Shown here: positions 17,197 through 24,882 of the stretch, one piece after another
Layout of the letters: every line of letters begins with the position of its first letter
Position numbering within the stretch: position 1 is the stretch's first letter
NCBI GenBank assembly: GCA_963771655.1
Contig: CAVYUG010000007.1
Coordinates: 1 to 49,894, forward strand
Direction of reading: 5' to 3'
DNA length: 49,894 nucleotides
DNA from: JAWVFM01 sp963771655
GTDB lineage: Bacteria; Actinomycetota; Thermoleophilia; Solirubrobacterales; 70-9
Position numbers and translations under genes: made by a program
The notes under the pieces: generated by a model
The model's input: the letters and a program-made list of their open reading frames with translations, nothing else
Database searches by the model: none
What the model was told of the DNA's origin: nothing

Positions 17197-17885
17197 GCCC
17201 AGTGGTCGGCGTCCGGAAGCCCCGTCACGCGGATGCCGGCGTGGACCTTGTAGCGCACGTTGATCGAGATGAGGAGCGGTGTGAGGCCCTCGACGATCCG
17301 GGCCGTCTCGAGCGCGCCCGCGTTGACCGCGCGAAGCCCCTCGATCAGCTCGATGAGCGCAGCGACTCGGGCCTTGTCGGCCTTCCGCTCGCCGCATACG
17401 AGGACGTCCTCGTCGAGAGGGGAACCCTCGGCGAGCGCCTTCGCGCCGACCGTGTGGAGCGCGGAGACGACGGTGACGCCGTCCGGCGCCATCTCCTGCG
17501 CCTGCTCCGCCGCCGACCCCTGCCACACGCCTAGAAGCCGCGTCGCCTTGCCGCTCACGGCCGCCGCAGTGGGGACCGTGCAGTCGACGAGCAGCTGCGG
17601 CGCCGCGAGCGCCTCGCGCAGGTTCTGGAGCGTCTCCGACTGGGCGCGAAACGGCACCGTGAGGAAAACGATCGGGCCGCGCCGGGCCGCCTCCGCGTTC
17701 ACGAGCCCCTCGACGTCGCCGCCGGTGGCGGCCCGAACGCGCTCCGCTGCCTCGGCCGCACGTCCCGCCTCCCGCGAGCCGATCACCACCGAGCGCCCGG
17801 CCCGCGCCCAGCGAACCGCGAGCCCGTAGCCGAGCGCGCCGGTGCCGCCGATGATGGGGATCGGGTCTCCTTGAGCGGCCGCCAT
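17193..17885 (-). CDS. npdG: F420H2:NADP+ oxidoreductase
   Basis: This 230-aa protein starts at the ATG 17883-17885 and leads the F420 operon. The dinucleotide-binding motif 'PIIGGTGALGYGLAVRWARA' is the Fno/NpdG version of GxGxxG, followed by 'VVIGSREAGRAAEAAE' (NADPH phosphate recognition region), 'VFLTVPFRAQ' and the C-terminal 'VRYKVHAGIRVTGLP'. It shuttles hydride between NADPH and F420, so the cluster both makes and reduces the cofactor. It is divergent from the SDR gene at 17931 across 45 bp, which must contain the operon promoter. Confidence 0.92.
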   Translation of the reverse strand: MAAAQGDPIPIIGGTGALGYGLAVRWARAGRSVVIGSREAGRAAEAAERVRAATGGDVEGLVNAEAARRGPIVFLTVPFRAQSETLQNLREALAAPQLLVDCTVPTAAAVSGKATRLLGVWQGSAAEQAQEMAPDGVTVVSALHTVGAKALAEGSPLDEDVLVCGERKADKARVAALIELIEGLRAVNAGALETARIVEGLTPLLISINVRYKVHAGIRVTGLPDADHWA

Positions 17886-17930
17886 CGGCGGCGGAGTCTA
17901 TTTCCGGCCAGCGCATATGCTGCCCGCGCG

Positions 17931-18668
17931 ATGCGGCTCGAGGGAAGGAAAGCCATGGTCACCGGCGGCGCGAGCGGCATCGGCGCCGCGACCGCGCGAC
18001 GGCTCGCAGCCGAGGGCGCCGAGGTGTGGGTCGCCGACCTGAACGACCACGGGTCGGAGGCGGTCGCGGGCGAGATCGACGGGCACGCCGTTCACCTCGA
18101 CGTCACCGACCCGGACTCGGCCAAGGCGGCGGTTGTCGCCGCGGGCGGCACGCTCGACATCCTCGTCAACAACGCAGGCATGGACGAGTTCGGCTTCTTC
18201 ACCCAGGTCACGCCGGACCAATGGCAGCGGGTGATCGCGGTGAACCTCGTGGGCGTGCTCGCATGCACCCACGCCGCGCTGCCGGGCATGCAGGCCGCCG
18301 GGTACGGGCGCATCGTCTCCACGTCGTCCGAGGCCGGCAGGGTCGGATCGAAGGGGTCGGCCGTCTATTCGGCGGCCAAGGGCGGCGTGATCGCGTTCAT
18401 GAAGGTGATTGCCCGCGAGAATGCCCGCTACGGGATCACGGCCAACTCGATCGCCCCAGGCCCGATCGAGACCCCGCTACTGATGGGCGCGACGGAGTTC
18501 GGCGAGATGGGCCAGAAGATCATCGAGACGATGAAGGCCGGCACACAGCTCGGCCGCCTCGGGCAGCCGGAGGAGGTCGCGGCCGCGATCGCCTTCCTTG
18601 CCTCCGACGACGCCTCGTACGTCACCGGCGAAACCCTTGGCGTCTCCGGCGGCCTGGGCATGGTTTGA
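17931..18668 (+). CDS. Short-chain dehydrogenase/reductase (FabG/BadH-like)
   Basis: This 245-aa classical SDR has a cofactor motif 'VTGGASGIGAATARRLAAEG' (TGxxxGxG), 'NNAGMDEFG' (NNAG), a catalytic Ser in 'STSSEAGRVGSKGSAVYSAA' and Tyr-x-x-x-Lys in 'YSAAKGG'. It would interconvert a hydroxyacyl and ketoacyl compound with NAD(P)H in the cytosol. Its stop overlaps the start of a FlK-like thioesterase, and an HMG-CoA lyase follows, so a CoA-thioester substrate (for example a 3-hydroxyacyl-CoA or alicyclic acid CoA) is likely, by context. Start chosen at 17931, the first conserved residue of the beta-alpha-beta fold being 7 residues in. Confidence 0.87.
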   Translation: MRLEGRKAMVTGGASGIGAATARRLAAEGAEVWVADLNDHGSEAVAGEIDGHAVHLDVTDPDSAKAAVVAAGGTLDILVNNAGMDEFGFFTQVTPDQWQRVIAVNLVGVLACTHAALPGMQAAGYGRIVSTSSEAGRVGSKGSAVYSAAKGGVIAFMKVIARENARYGITANSIAPGPIETPLLMGATEFGEMGQKIIETMKAGTQLGRLGQPEEVAAAIAFLASDDASYVTGETLGVSGGLGMV

Positions 18669-19039
18669 CCCTCGAGCCGGGCCTGGAACGCGTCGACGAG
18701 TTCGTCGTCTCCGATCGCCTCGTCACCGACGTCGGCGGCACGATCGGCGCTCGCGTGCTCTCCACGCCGGGCATGATCGGGATGATGGAGCGCACCTCCT
18801 CGGTCCTCTCCTTCGAGAACCTGCCCGACGGCAAGGCGACGGTCGGCTTCGAGGTCTGCGTCAAGCACGTGGCCGCGGCGCTCGAGGGCGCGGCATGCAC
18901 GGTACGCGCGACGCTGGCCGAGGTCGCGGACGGCCGCAAGCTCCGCTTCGACGTCGAGGTGCGCGAGGGCGAGCGGACGATCGGCGTCGGCACCCACGAG
19001 CGCCGCGTGATCGACGTCGGCGCCGTCAAGAGCGACTAG
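18665..19039 (+). CDS. Hotdog thioesterase of the FlK (fluoroacetyl-CoA thioesterase) type
   Basis: This 124-aa protein uses a TTG start overlapping the SDR stop (TTGA). The pattern 'STPGMIGMMERTS' (Thr and Glu) and 'CVKHVAAALEGAA' (His) matches the Thr/Glu/His catalytic set of FlK-like single hotdog thioesterases, and 'VGTHERRVID' is the usual C-terminal motif. Such enzymes hydrolyse short acyl-CoAs; FlK itself prefers fluoroacetyl-CoA, but most relatives are uncharacterised. A detoxifying or CoA-recycling role beside the SDR and HMG-CoA lyase is inferred from linkage. Length is normal. Confidence 0.82.
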   Translation: MTLEPGLERVDEFVVSDRLVTDVGGTIGARVLSTPGMIGMMERTSSVLSFENLPDGKATVGFEVCVKHVAAALEGAACTVRATLAEVADGRKLRFDVEVREGERTIGVGTHERRVIDVGAVKSD

Positions 19040-19056
19040 CTGCCTACGCTTCAGGC

Positions 19057-19980
19057 ATGAGCGATTTCCCGCGGCGGGCGCGGATCCGCGAGGTGGGCCC
19101 CCGTGACGGGTTCCAGAACGAGCCCGAGGTGATCCCGACCGCTGAGAAGGTCCGCCTGATCGGCATGCTCGCCTCGACCGGCCTGGACAGGCTCGAGGTG
19201 ACCTCGTTCGTCCGCGGCGACGTGATCCCGCAGCTCGCCGACGCGGAGGAGGTCCTCGAGGCGATCGAGAAGCCGCCCGGGATGAGCTACTCGGTCCTCG
19301 TCCCCAACGAGCGAGGCCTCGAGCGCGCGCTGGCCCACCGCGACCGCTTCGACGAGGTGAACCTCTTCCTCTCGGCCTCGGAAACCCACAACCGAAAGAA
19401 CGTCAATCGCTCCATCGCCGAGTCGCTCGAGGGCCTCGAGCGGACCATCGCTTCGGCCCGCAAGGCGGACCTGCGCTGCGAGGGCGTCATCTCGACCTCC
19501 TTCGGATGCCCGTACGAGGGCGAGGTGCCGCCCGACCGCGTCTTCGAGATCGCGGAGCGCCTGGCGGCGGCGGGGTGCGAGGAGGTCGCCTTCGGCGACA
19601 CGACCGGAATGGCGAATCCCAGGCAGGTCGGGGAGTTCTTCGCGGCGGCGCGCGAGCAGCTGGGCGGCGTCGAGCTCACCGCGCACTTCCACAACACGCG
19701 CGGCCAGGGCCTCGCCAACGCTCTCGCCGCGCTCGAGGCCGGCATCTCGAGCTTTGAGTCCTCCTTCGGCGAGCTCGGTGGCTGCCCGGTCCCGCCGGGC
19801 TCCACCGGCAACGTGTCGACCGAGGACCTCGTGTCGATGCTTCACGAAATGGGGATCGAGACGGGGATCGAGCTGCCTCGGCTTCTCGACGCATCCCGCG
19901 CCGTCCAGGAGGTTCTCGGCCGGCCGCTCGGCGCCCACGTGCTCCGCGCCGGACCGGTGGAATGGGGCGGGAGCGAATAG
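19057..19980 (+). CDS. mvaB: Hydroxymethylglutaryl-CoA lyase
   Basis: This 307-aa TIM-barrel enzyme of the DRE-TIM/HMGL family cleaves HMG-CoA to acetyl-CoA and acetoacetate with a divalent metal. Visible motifs are 'REVGPRDGFQNE' (catalytic Arg-Asp), 'LTAHFHNTRGQGLANAL' (metal-binding His-x-His) and 'GELGGCPVPPGSTGN', containing the catalytic Cys loop (GGCP). The lyase loop differs from the usual GCPYA. It follows the thioesterase by 17 bp. With the acetoacetyl-CoA synthetase at 35 kb and the 3-hydroxybutyryl-CoA dehydrogenase at 26.6 kb it points to leucine or ketone-body type acyl-CoA metabolism. Confidence 0.92.
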   Translation: MSDFPRRARIREVGPRDGFQNEPEVIPTAEKVRLIGMLASTGLDRLEVTSFVRGDVIPQLADAEEVLEAIEKPPGMSYSVLVPNERGLERALAHRDRFDEVNLFLSASETHNRKNVNRSIAESLEGLERTIASARKADLRCEGVISTSFGCPYEGEVPPDRVFEIAERLAAAGCEEVAFGDTTGMANPRQVGEFFAAAREQLGGVELTAHFHNTRGQGLANALAALEAGISSFESSFGELGGCPVPPGSTGNVSTEDLVSMLHEMGIETGIELPRLLDASRAVQEVLGRPLGAHVLRAGPVEWGGSE

Positions 19981-19991
19981 GGTTCGGGGCG

Positions 19992-20387
19992 ATGCGAAGC
20001 GATGCCTTCGTCAAAGCGGTCGAGTCGCGCGACGCCGCGGCGGTGCCGGACGTCCTCGCGGAGGGCGTGGTCTTCCGGAGCCCGGTCGTCTTTCGGCCCT
20101 ATGAGGGACGCGAGGTGGTCGCCACGATCCTCGTCGAGGGCGCGATGAACGTGTTCGAGGACTTCCGCTACACCGATCGGCTGGCCGGCGATGACGCCGA
20201 GGCGCTGATCTTCGAGGCCCGCGTTGGGGATCGTGAGGTCCAGGGCCTCGACCTGCTGCGCTTCGACGACGACGGGCGAGTGCGCGAGCTGACGGTCATG
20301 GTCCGCCCGATGTCGGGGATGAACGCGCTCGCCGAGGCGATGGCGCGGGAGTTCGAGCGCGTCGGGCTGATCGCACCCGCCGGCTGA
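19992..20387 (+). CDS. NTF2/SnoaL-like small protein
   Basis: This 131-aa protein from the ATG at 19992 has the NTF2-like cone pattern: an N-terminal helix 'AFVKAVESRDAAAVPDVLAE', 'GVVFRSPVVFRPYEGREVV', and strands 'EALIFEARVGDREVQGLDLL' then 'RVRELTVMVRP'. SnoaL-like proteins include isomerases, hydrolases and ligand-binding proteins, so no reaction is assigned. It follows the HMG-CoA lyase by 11 bp and is the last gene of the plus-strand run; the sulfatase operon converges on it 12 bp later. Confidence 0.78.
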   Translation: MRSDAFVKAVESRDAAAVPDVLAEGVVFRSPVVFRPYEGREVVATILVEGAMNVFEDFRYTDRLAGDDAEALIFEARVGDREVQGLDLLRFDDDGRVRELTVMVRPMSGMNALAEAMAREFERVGLIAPAG

Positions 20388-20399
20388 GTCGATCTGCCC

Positions 20400-21875
20400 C
20401 TACTGACAGGCGTCGTGGCCGTGGAGGCCCGAACACTGCTCGAGACGGTGCAGCCTGCGTTCCAGGACCGCCTGGACCACAGCGTAGGCGGGCTGTCCGG
20501 CGATATTCGTCCGCTCGAAGGGGTCGGCATCGAGGTCGTAGAGCTCCAGCTCGCCGTCCGCGTACTCCGTGTAGATGAACCGCTTGGTGCGAATCGCCGC
20601 GTAGTGGGTGCCGACGCTCGTTCCGGCGTTGATCTCGGCCAGGACGCCGCGATCGCTCGGCCACGTGCCGGAGCCGTCGAGCAAGGGGCGGAGGCTGCGG
20701 CCGTCGAGGACACGGCACGTGTTCGGCCCGCGGCAGGGCGCCGCCCCGCCGGCGTAGTCGAGGATCGTCGGCGCGATGTCCTGGTTCGAGACCACCTCGT
20801 CCGAGGTCCGTGGCGGGCGGGTCGGGCCCCGGTAGTCGGGCGGGATCCTGACCGCGTAGGGCACCCGGAGGGCCGGCTCGTAGGGGTAGGACTTCCCGCG
20901 GGTGACGCGGTGCTCACCGAAGAAGTACCCGTTGTCGGAGAGGTAGAAGACGATCGTGCGCTGAAGCTGGCCGTTGTCCTTCATCCAGCGCATGAGCTGG
21001 CCGAGCTCCGCGTCGACCTCGTGCATCGTCGCGAGCGTGCACTTCCAGCGAGTGACGATGTGGTGCCGCGACGCGGGGGGGATGTGGTGAAGCGCCTGCA
21101 TGTACGCGGGCTTGTCGGAGACGTCCTTCTCGTTGAAGGACGGCGGGGTGGGCAGCGGGTACTTCCCATAGAGCCGCTCGTACTCCTGGGTGGGCGGCAG
21201 CGGCGCGCTGTGCCCGCAGTTGCCGATCACCGGCTTGGTGTCGTGTGGCGCGTTGTAGGCGAGCCAGAGGAACCACGGGTTCGAGGGATCGGTGGAGTGG
21301 ATGAACTGCTTCGCGTGCCTCGTGATGACGTCGGTCGAGTAGTCGGCCCGCGCCGAGCCGAACGACTCCCGCTTGCCGTCGTCGGACATCACGTAGTCGT
21401 AGTAGCCCGGCGGCTCGAGGAACCCGAACCACGAGTCGTATCCAGGCGGCGGCTTCGCCCCCTGGTAGACCGAGAGGTTGTTGAGGAACTTGCCGTCGAA
21501 GCCCGTCTGGTAGCCGGCGCGCTGCAGCCACACCGGCAGGACGTCGCCCTTCCCGTTGAGGCTGCCGTAGCCGGGGTCGTTGGAGAAGACGTCGTTGTTG
21601 TGCGGGTACTGGCCGGTCACGATGCCGGCGCGATCGGGGCAGCACAGGGGCGGCGCGGCGAGCCCGGTCGTGAACTTCGTTCCGTGATCGACGATCCAGC
21701 GAAACGTCTCCGGCATGTAGGTCGACCGGAACGTGTTCATCGCCTGGTCGTCGACCAGGACGAGCAGGACGTTGGGTGGCGGCACCGCCCGCGCTCCCGA
21801 GCCGCGGCTGGGCAGGGAGAGAACGGCGGCCGCGATCGCGCACAGCGCCAGCGCTGCGGCGACGACACGGGTCAT
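20400..21875 (-). CDS. Secreted sulfatase (paralogue 1, last in operon)
   Basis: This 491-aa protein starts at the ATG 21873-21875, overlapping the stop of paralogue 2 (ATGA). An N-terminal hydrophobic signal ('VVAAALALCAIAAAVLSL') implies export. Sulfatase features: 'VLLVLVDDQAMNTF' (first metal Asp pair), 'LCCPDRAGIVTG' (C-x-P-x-R, where Cys becomes formylglycine), 'FDGKFLNN' (active-site Lys) and 'LSDNGYFFGEHR' (Asp-Asn metal ligands). It hydrolyses sulfate esters outside the membrane; substrate unknown. The C-terminus 'ELELYDLDADPFERTNIAG' is the usual sulfatase tail. Its activity needs a formylglycine-generating enzyme, which is not in this window. Confidence 0.9.
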   Translation of the reverse strand: MTRVVAAALALCAIAAAVLSLPSRGSGARAVPPPNVLLVLVDDQAMNTFRSTYMPETFRWIVDHGTKFTTGLAAPPLCCPDRAGIVTGQYPHNNDVFSNDPGYGSLNGKGDVLPVWLQRAGYQTGFDGKFLNNLSVYQGAKPPPGYDSWFGFLEPPGYYDYVMSDDGKRESFGSARADYSTDVITRHAKQFIHSTDPSNPWFLWLAYNAPHDTKPVIGNCGHSAPLPPTQEYERLYGKYPLPTPPSFNEKDVSDKPAYMQALHHIPPASRHHIVTRWKCTLATMHEVDAELGQLMRWMKDNGQLQRTIVFYLSDNGYFFGEHRVTRGKSYPYEPALRVPYAVRIPPDYRGPTRPPRTSDEVVSNQDIAPTILDYAGGAAPCRGPNTCRVLDGRSLRPLLDGSGTWPSDRGVLAEINAGTSVGTHYAAIRTKRFIYTEYADGELELYDLDADPFERTNIAGQPAYAVVQAVLERRLHRLEQCSGLHGHDACQ

Positions 21876-23347
21876 TCGCAGGCCCCCAGGCCGACCGTGC
21901 CAGAGCAGTTGCGCAGCGCCCCGAGGCGCTGGGCGAGCTGGAGCTGGGTGGTCGCGTACGCGGGCTGTCCAGCTCGGTTGCGCAACTCGAAGGGGTCCCG
22001 GTGCAAGTCGTAGAGCTCCAGCTCGCCGTCGGGGTACTCGGCGTACATCCAATGGCGCGTGCGGATCGCCGAGTACTGCGCGGCCCGCGAGTTGATCTCG
22101 GCCAGGACGCCGCGGTCGGGTGGCCAGTCGCCGGTTCCTCCGAGCAGCGCCCGCAGGCTGCGTCCGTCGAGAACGCGGCAGTCACTGTCGCTCGCGCAGG
22201 GCGCGACCGCGCCCGCGTAGTCCAGGAGCGTCGGCGCGATGTCGATGTTGGCGACGACCCTTCCTTCCGCCGGCTGCTGCGGGCCCTCCCGATAGCGCGA
22301 TGGAACGCGCACGGCGAAAGGCACCCGCAGGGCGGGCTCGTATGGGAGCGACTTGCCCCGGTTGATCCGGTGCTGGCCGAAGAAGTAACCGTTGTCGGAC
22401 GTGTACATCACGATCGTGTTGTCTAGCTCTCCGCTTCGGCGGAGCGAGCGCATCACCTTCGCGACCCCGCGGTCGACCTCGTGCATCGCGGCCGCGGTGC
22501 AGCGATACCGGCGCGTCATGTTGGCGAACGAGTCGGCGGTCACCTTCGGCAGGGAGCGGATGGCCTGCGGCTTGTCGGAGACGTCGCGCTCGTTGAACGA
22601 GGGGGGCCGCGGGAGCTTGCGGCTGGCGAATCGGCGGTAGTCGGCCCCGCGCGCAAGGAGTGGGTCGAGCCGCTTGCAGTGCCCGCGCCCCTCATGCGCG
22701 TCGTGCGGCGCGTTGTAGGCGAGCCAGAGAAAGAACGGCTTGCCCTGGTGGGCCCCGGTGAAGTTGAGGGCCTGTCTCGTGAACACGTTCGTCGTGTAGC
22801 TCGCCGGCTGCGAGCCGAAGGCCTTTTCGCTCTCTTGGTCGGCCATCGTGTAGTCGAAGTACTGGTTGCCGTGGTCGTACGCGAACCAGCGGTCAAAGCC
22901 CGGTGCCTTGGTGTGACCGAGGGTCGCCACGGTGTTGTTCAGGAACTTGCCGATGAACCCGGTCCGGTACCCGGCCCGGTGAAGCCAGACAGGCAGCGTG
23001 TCGCCCGGGTCGTTGAGCGAGGGATAGCCCGGATCGTTCGAAAACACCCCGTCGTTGTGCGGGTACTGGCCGGTGAGGATCCCGGCGCGATCGGGACAGC
23101 AGAGGGGCGGCGCGGCGAGGCCGTTGGTGAAGTTGGTCCCGCGGTCGACGATCCACCGGTACGTCCGCGGCATGAAGTCGCGGTTGAAGGTGTTCGTCGC
23201 CTGATCGTCGACGAGGATCACGATGAAGTTGGGGCGTGTTTCGAGACCGGCGCTCGATGCTGCGGGAGCCAGCGCGATCGCACAGGCGGCGACCGCCGCT
23301 GCCACGGCCCCCGCGCAGCCCAGTCGCCTCCCCCGCCTCGAGCTCAC
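21872..23347 (-). CDS. Secreted sulfatase (paralogue 2)
   Basis: This 491-aa protein starts at the GTG 23345-23347, overlapping the stop of paralogue 3 (GTGA). The N-terminus 'MSSRRGRRLGCAGAVAAAVA' with a following Ala-rich stretch is a signal peptide. Catalytic features match paralogue 1: 'IVILVDDQATNTF', 'LCCPDRAGILTGQYPHN', 'FIGKFLNNT', 'TSDNGYFFGQH'. The central region 'HQGKPFFLWLAYNAPHD' holds an active-site His. A likely earlier in-frame start is rejected because it would overlap paralogue 3 extensively. The specific substrate is unknown; divergence of the central loop from paralogue 1 suggests a different or related sulfated sugar or steroid. Confidence 0.89.
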   Translation of the reverse strand: MSSRRGRRLGCAGAVAAAVAACAIALAPAASSAGLETRPNFIVILVDDQATNTFNRDFMPRTYRWIVDRGTNFTNGLAAPPLCCPDRAGILTGQYPHNDGVFSNDPGYPSLNDPGDTLPVWLHRAGYRTGFIGKFLNNTVATLGHTKAPGFDRWFAYDHGNQYFDYTMADQESEKAFGSQPASYTTNVFTRQALNFTGAHQGKPFFLWLAYNAPHDAHEGRGHCKRLDPLLARGADYRRFASRKLPRPPSFNERDVSDKPQAIRSLPKVTADSFANMTRRYRCTAAAMHEVDRGVAKVMRSLRRSGELDNTIVMYTSDNGYFFGQHRINRGKSLPYEPALRVPFAVRVPSRYREGPQQPAEGRVVANIDIAPTLLDYAGAVAPCASDSDCRVLDGRSLRALLGGTGDWPPDRGVLAEINSRAAQYSAIRTRHWMYAEYPDGELELYDLHRDPFELRNRAGQPAYATTQLQLAQRLGALRNCSGTVGLGACE

Positions 23348-24882
23348 TCGCAGAATGGCGTCCCGTGCAGGCTCTGGTCGCGGCCCTTGATCCCGGCGCA
23401 ATGCCGGAGCCGCTTCAACCGGTCCGCCATGGAGCGCTCGATCCGCGAGTACCTGGGCTTGTCGGAGAGGTTCTTGAGCTCGTAGGCGTCACGATGAAGG
23501 TCGTAGAGCTCCCTGGCGCCGCCCTCGTAGCGGGCGTACATCCAGCGCGGCGTCCGGACCGCGCGCCAGTGCTGAACGCCGCCCGAGATCTCCGAGAGGA
23601 TCCCGCGGTCGCGCGGCCACCGCCCGGCGCCCCCCAGGAGCGGCCGGATGCTGCGGCCGTCCAGCGTGCGGCAGTCGAGCGCTGCAGCGCACGCCGGCGG
23701 GTCGCCGGCGTAGTCGAGGATGGTGGCGGGGATGTCCTCGTTCGTGACGAGCTTGCGCGAGACCCGCCGCTGCGGCTCCCGGCGGTAGGCGGCCGGCACC
23801 CGCACCGCGTAGGGCACCCGGAGGGCCGGCTCGTAGGGAAGCGACTTTCCGCGGGCGAGACGGTGCTCGCCGAAGAAGTAGCCGTTGTCGGAGTAGTAGA
23901 AGACGATGGTCCGGGAGAGCTCGTGGTCACTGCGAAGCTCGCGACGGAGGCGGCCCATGGCGAGATCGACCTCGCGGTCGGTTGCGAGCGTGCAGTGGTA
24001 GCGGCGCCTGATGTTGTTGAAGGTCTGGTGGCTGATGTTCGGCAGGCCCGCGATGTTCGGGGGCTTATCGGACACGGCGTGCTCGTTGTAGCTCGGGGGG
24101 CGAGGCAGGGGCGTGTCGAAGTAGCGAACCGCTTCGGCGTGGTTCGGCGGCACGGGATCGTTCCCGCTGCACCCTTTCACCGCCGTCGAGTGCGCCGTGT
24201 GCGGTGCGTCGTAGCCCAGCCAAAGGAACCACGGCTTGCTCCCCTGCGAGCTCGAATGGATGAAGCGCTTCGCCTGACGCGTGAAGACGTCGGTGGAGTA
24301 GTCGCGGCGCAGCCCGCCGTAGGTGCGGTGGCGGCCCTGGTCGGAGACCTCGTAGTCGTAGTAGCGCTTCTCGCCCAGGAGGTTGAACCAGAAGTCGAAG
24401 CCGGGCGCCGACGCCAGGCCGTAGTGGCTGTCGTAGCCATTCATCATCTTCCCCACCAGCCCGGTTCGGTAGCCGGCGCGGTGGAGCCACACGGGCAGGG
24501 TGTCCCGCCTGTCGATGAGCCCGCCGTAGCCGGGGTGGTCCCAGAAGACGCCGCTCGAGTGCGGGTAGTCGCCCGTGAGGATTCCCGCCCTGTCCGGGCA
24601 GCAGAGGGGCGGCGCGGCGAGGCCGTTCGTGAAGTTCGTCCCGCCGCGGACCAGCCAGCGGAAGGTTTGCGGCATGTACCGCGGCTTGAAGCTGTTCGTC
24701 GCCTGATCGTCGACGATGACGACGAGGACGTTCGGCGCGCCGGCCGCGGACTTCTCCGGCGGTACGCCGCCGGACTCGGTTGAGCTCACCGCGCCCGCGG
24801 CGACCGAGGCGAGGCTTGCGATGCCGACGAAGAGGCGCACGAGCGCCGCCGAGCCGGCGGCTGCGAGGGGACCGCCGATCAT
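23344..24882 (-). CDS. Secreted sulfatase (paralogue 3)
   Basis: This 512-aa protein starts at the ATG 24880-24882, overlapping the stop of paralogue 4 (ATGA). The N-terminal 'ALVRLFVGIASLASVAAG' segment is a signal peptide. Sulfatase motifs: 'LVVIVDDQATNSF', 'LCCPDRAGILTGDYPHS', 'LVGKMMNGY' (Lys), 'YSDNGYFFGEH'. Its C-terminus 'RHCAGIKGRDQSLHGTPFCE' resembles that of paralogue 4 ('GIVQPVHGKPLCE'), so these two are probably the closest pair. It is co-translated with its neighbours; all four keep the same CCPDR active-site pentad. Confidence 0.89.
   Translation of the reverse strand: MIGGPLAAAGSAALVRLFVGIASLASVAAGAVSSTESGGVPPEKSAAGAPNVLVVIVDDQATNSFKPRYMPQTFRWLVRGGTNFTNGLAAPPLCCPDRAGILTGDYPHSSGVFWDHPGYGGLIDRRDTLPVWLHRAGYRTGLVGKMMNGYDSHYGLASAPGFDFWFNLLGEKRYYDYEVSDQGRHRTYGGLRRDYSTDVFTRQAKRFIHSSSQGSKPWFLWLGYDAPHTAHSTAVKGCSGNDPVPPNHAEAVRYFDTPLPRPPSYNEHAVSDKPPNIAGLPNISHQTFNNIRRRYHCTLATDREVDLAMGRLRRELRSDHELSRTIVFYYSDNGYFFGEHRLARGKSLPYEPALRVPYAVRVPAAYRREPQRRVSRKLVTNEDIPATILDYAGDPPACAAALDCRTLDGRSIRPLLGGAGRWPRDRGILSEISGGVQHWRAVRTPRWMYARYEGGARELYDLHRDAYELKNLSDKPRYSRIERSMADRLKRLRHCAGIKGRDQSLHGTPFCE

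Noticed and set aside
20415..24783. Long plus-strand open frames opposite the sulfatases
   Set aside because: Composition (Val/Arg/Glu/Asp-rich) mirrors the GC bias of the true sulfatase codons; no motifs or ribosome-binding sites.
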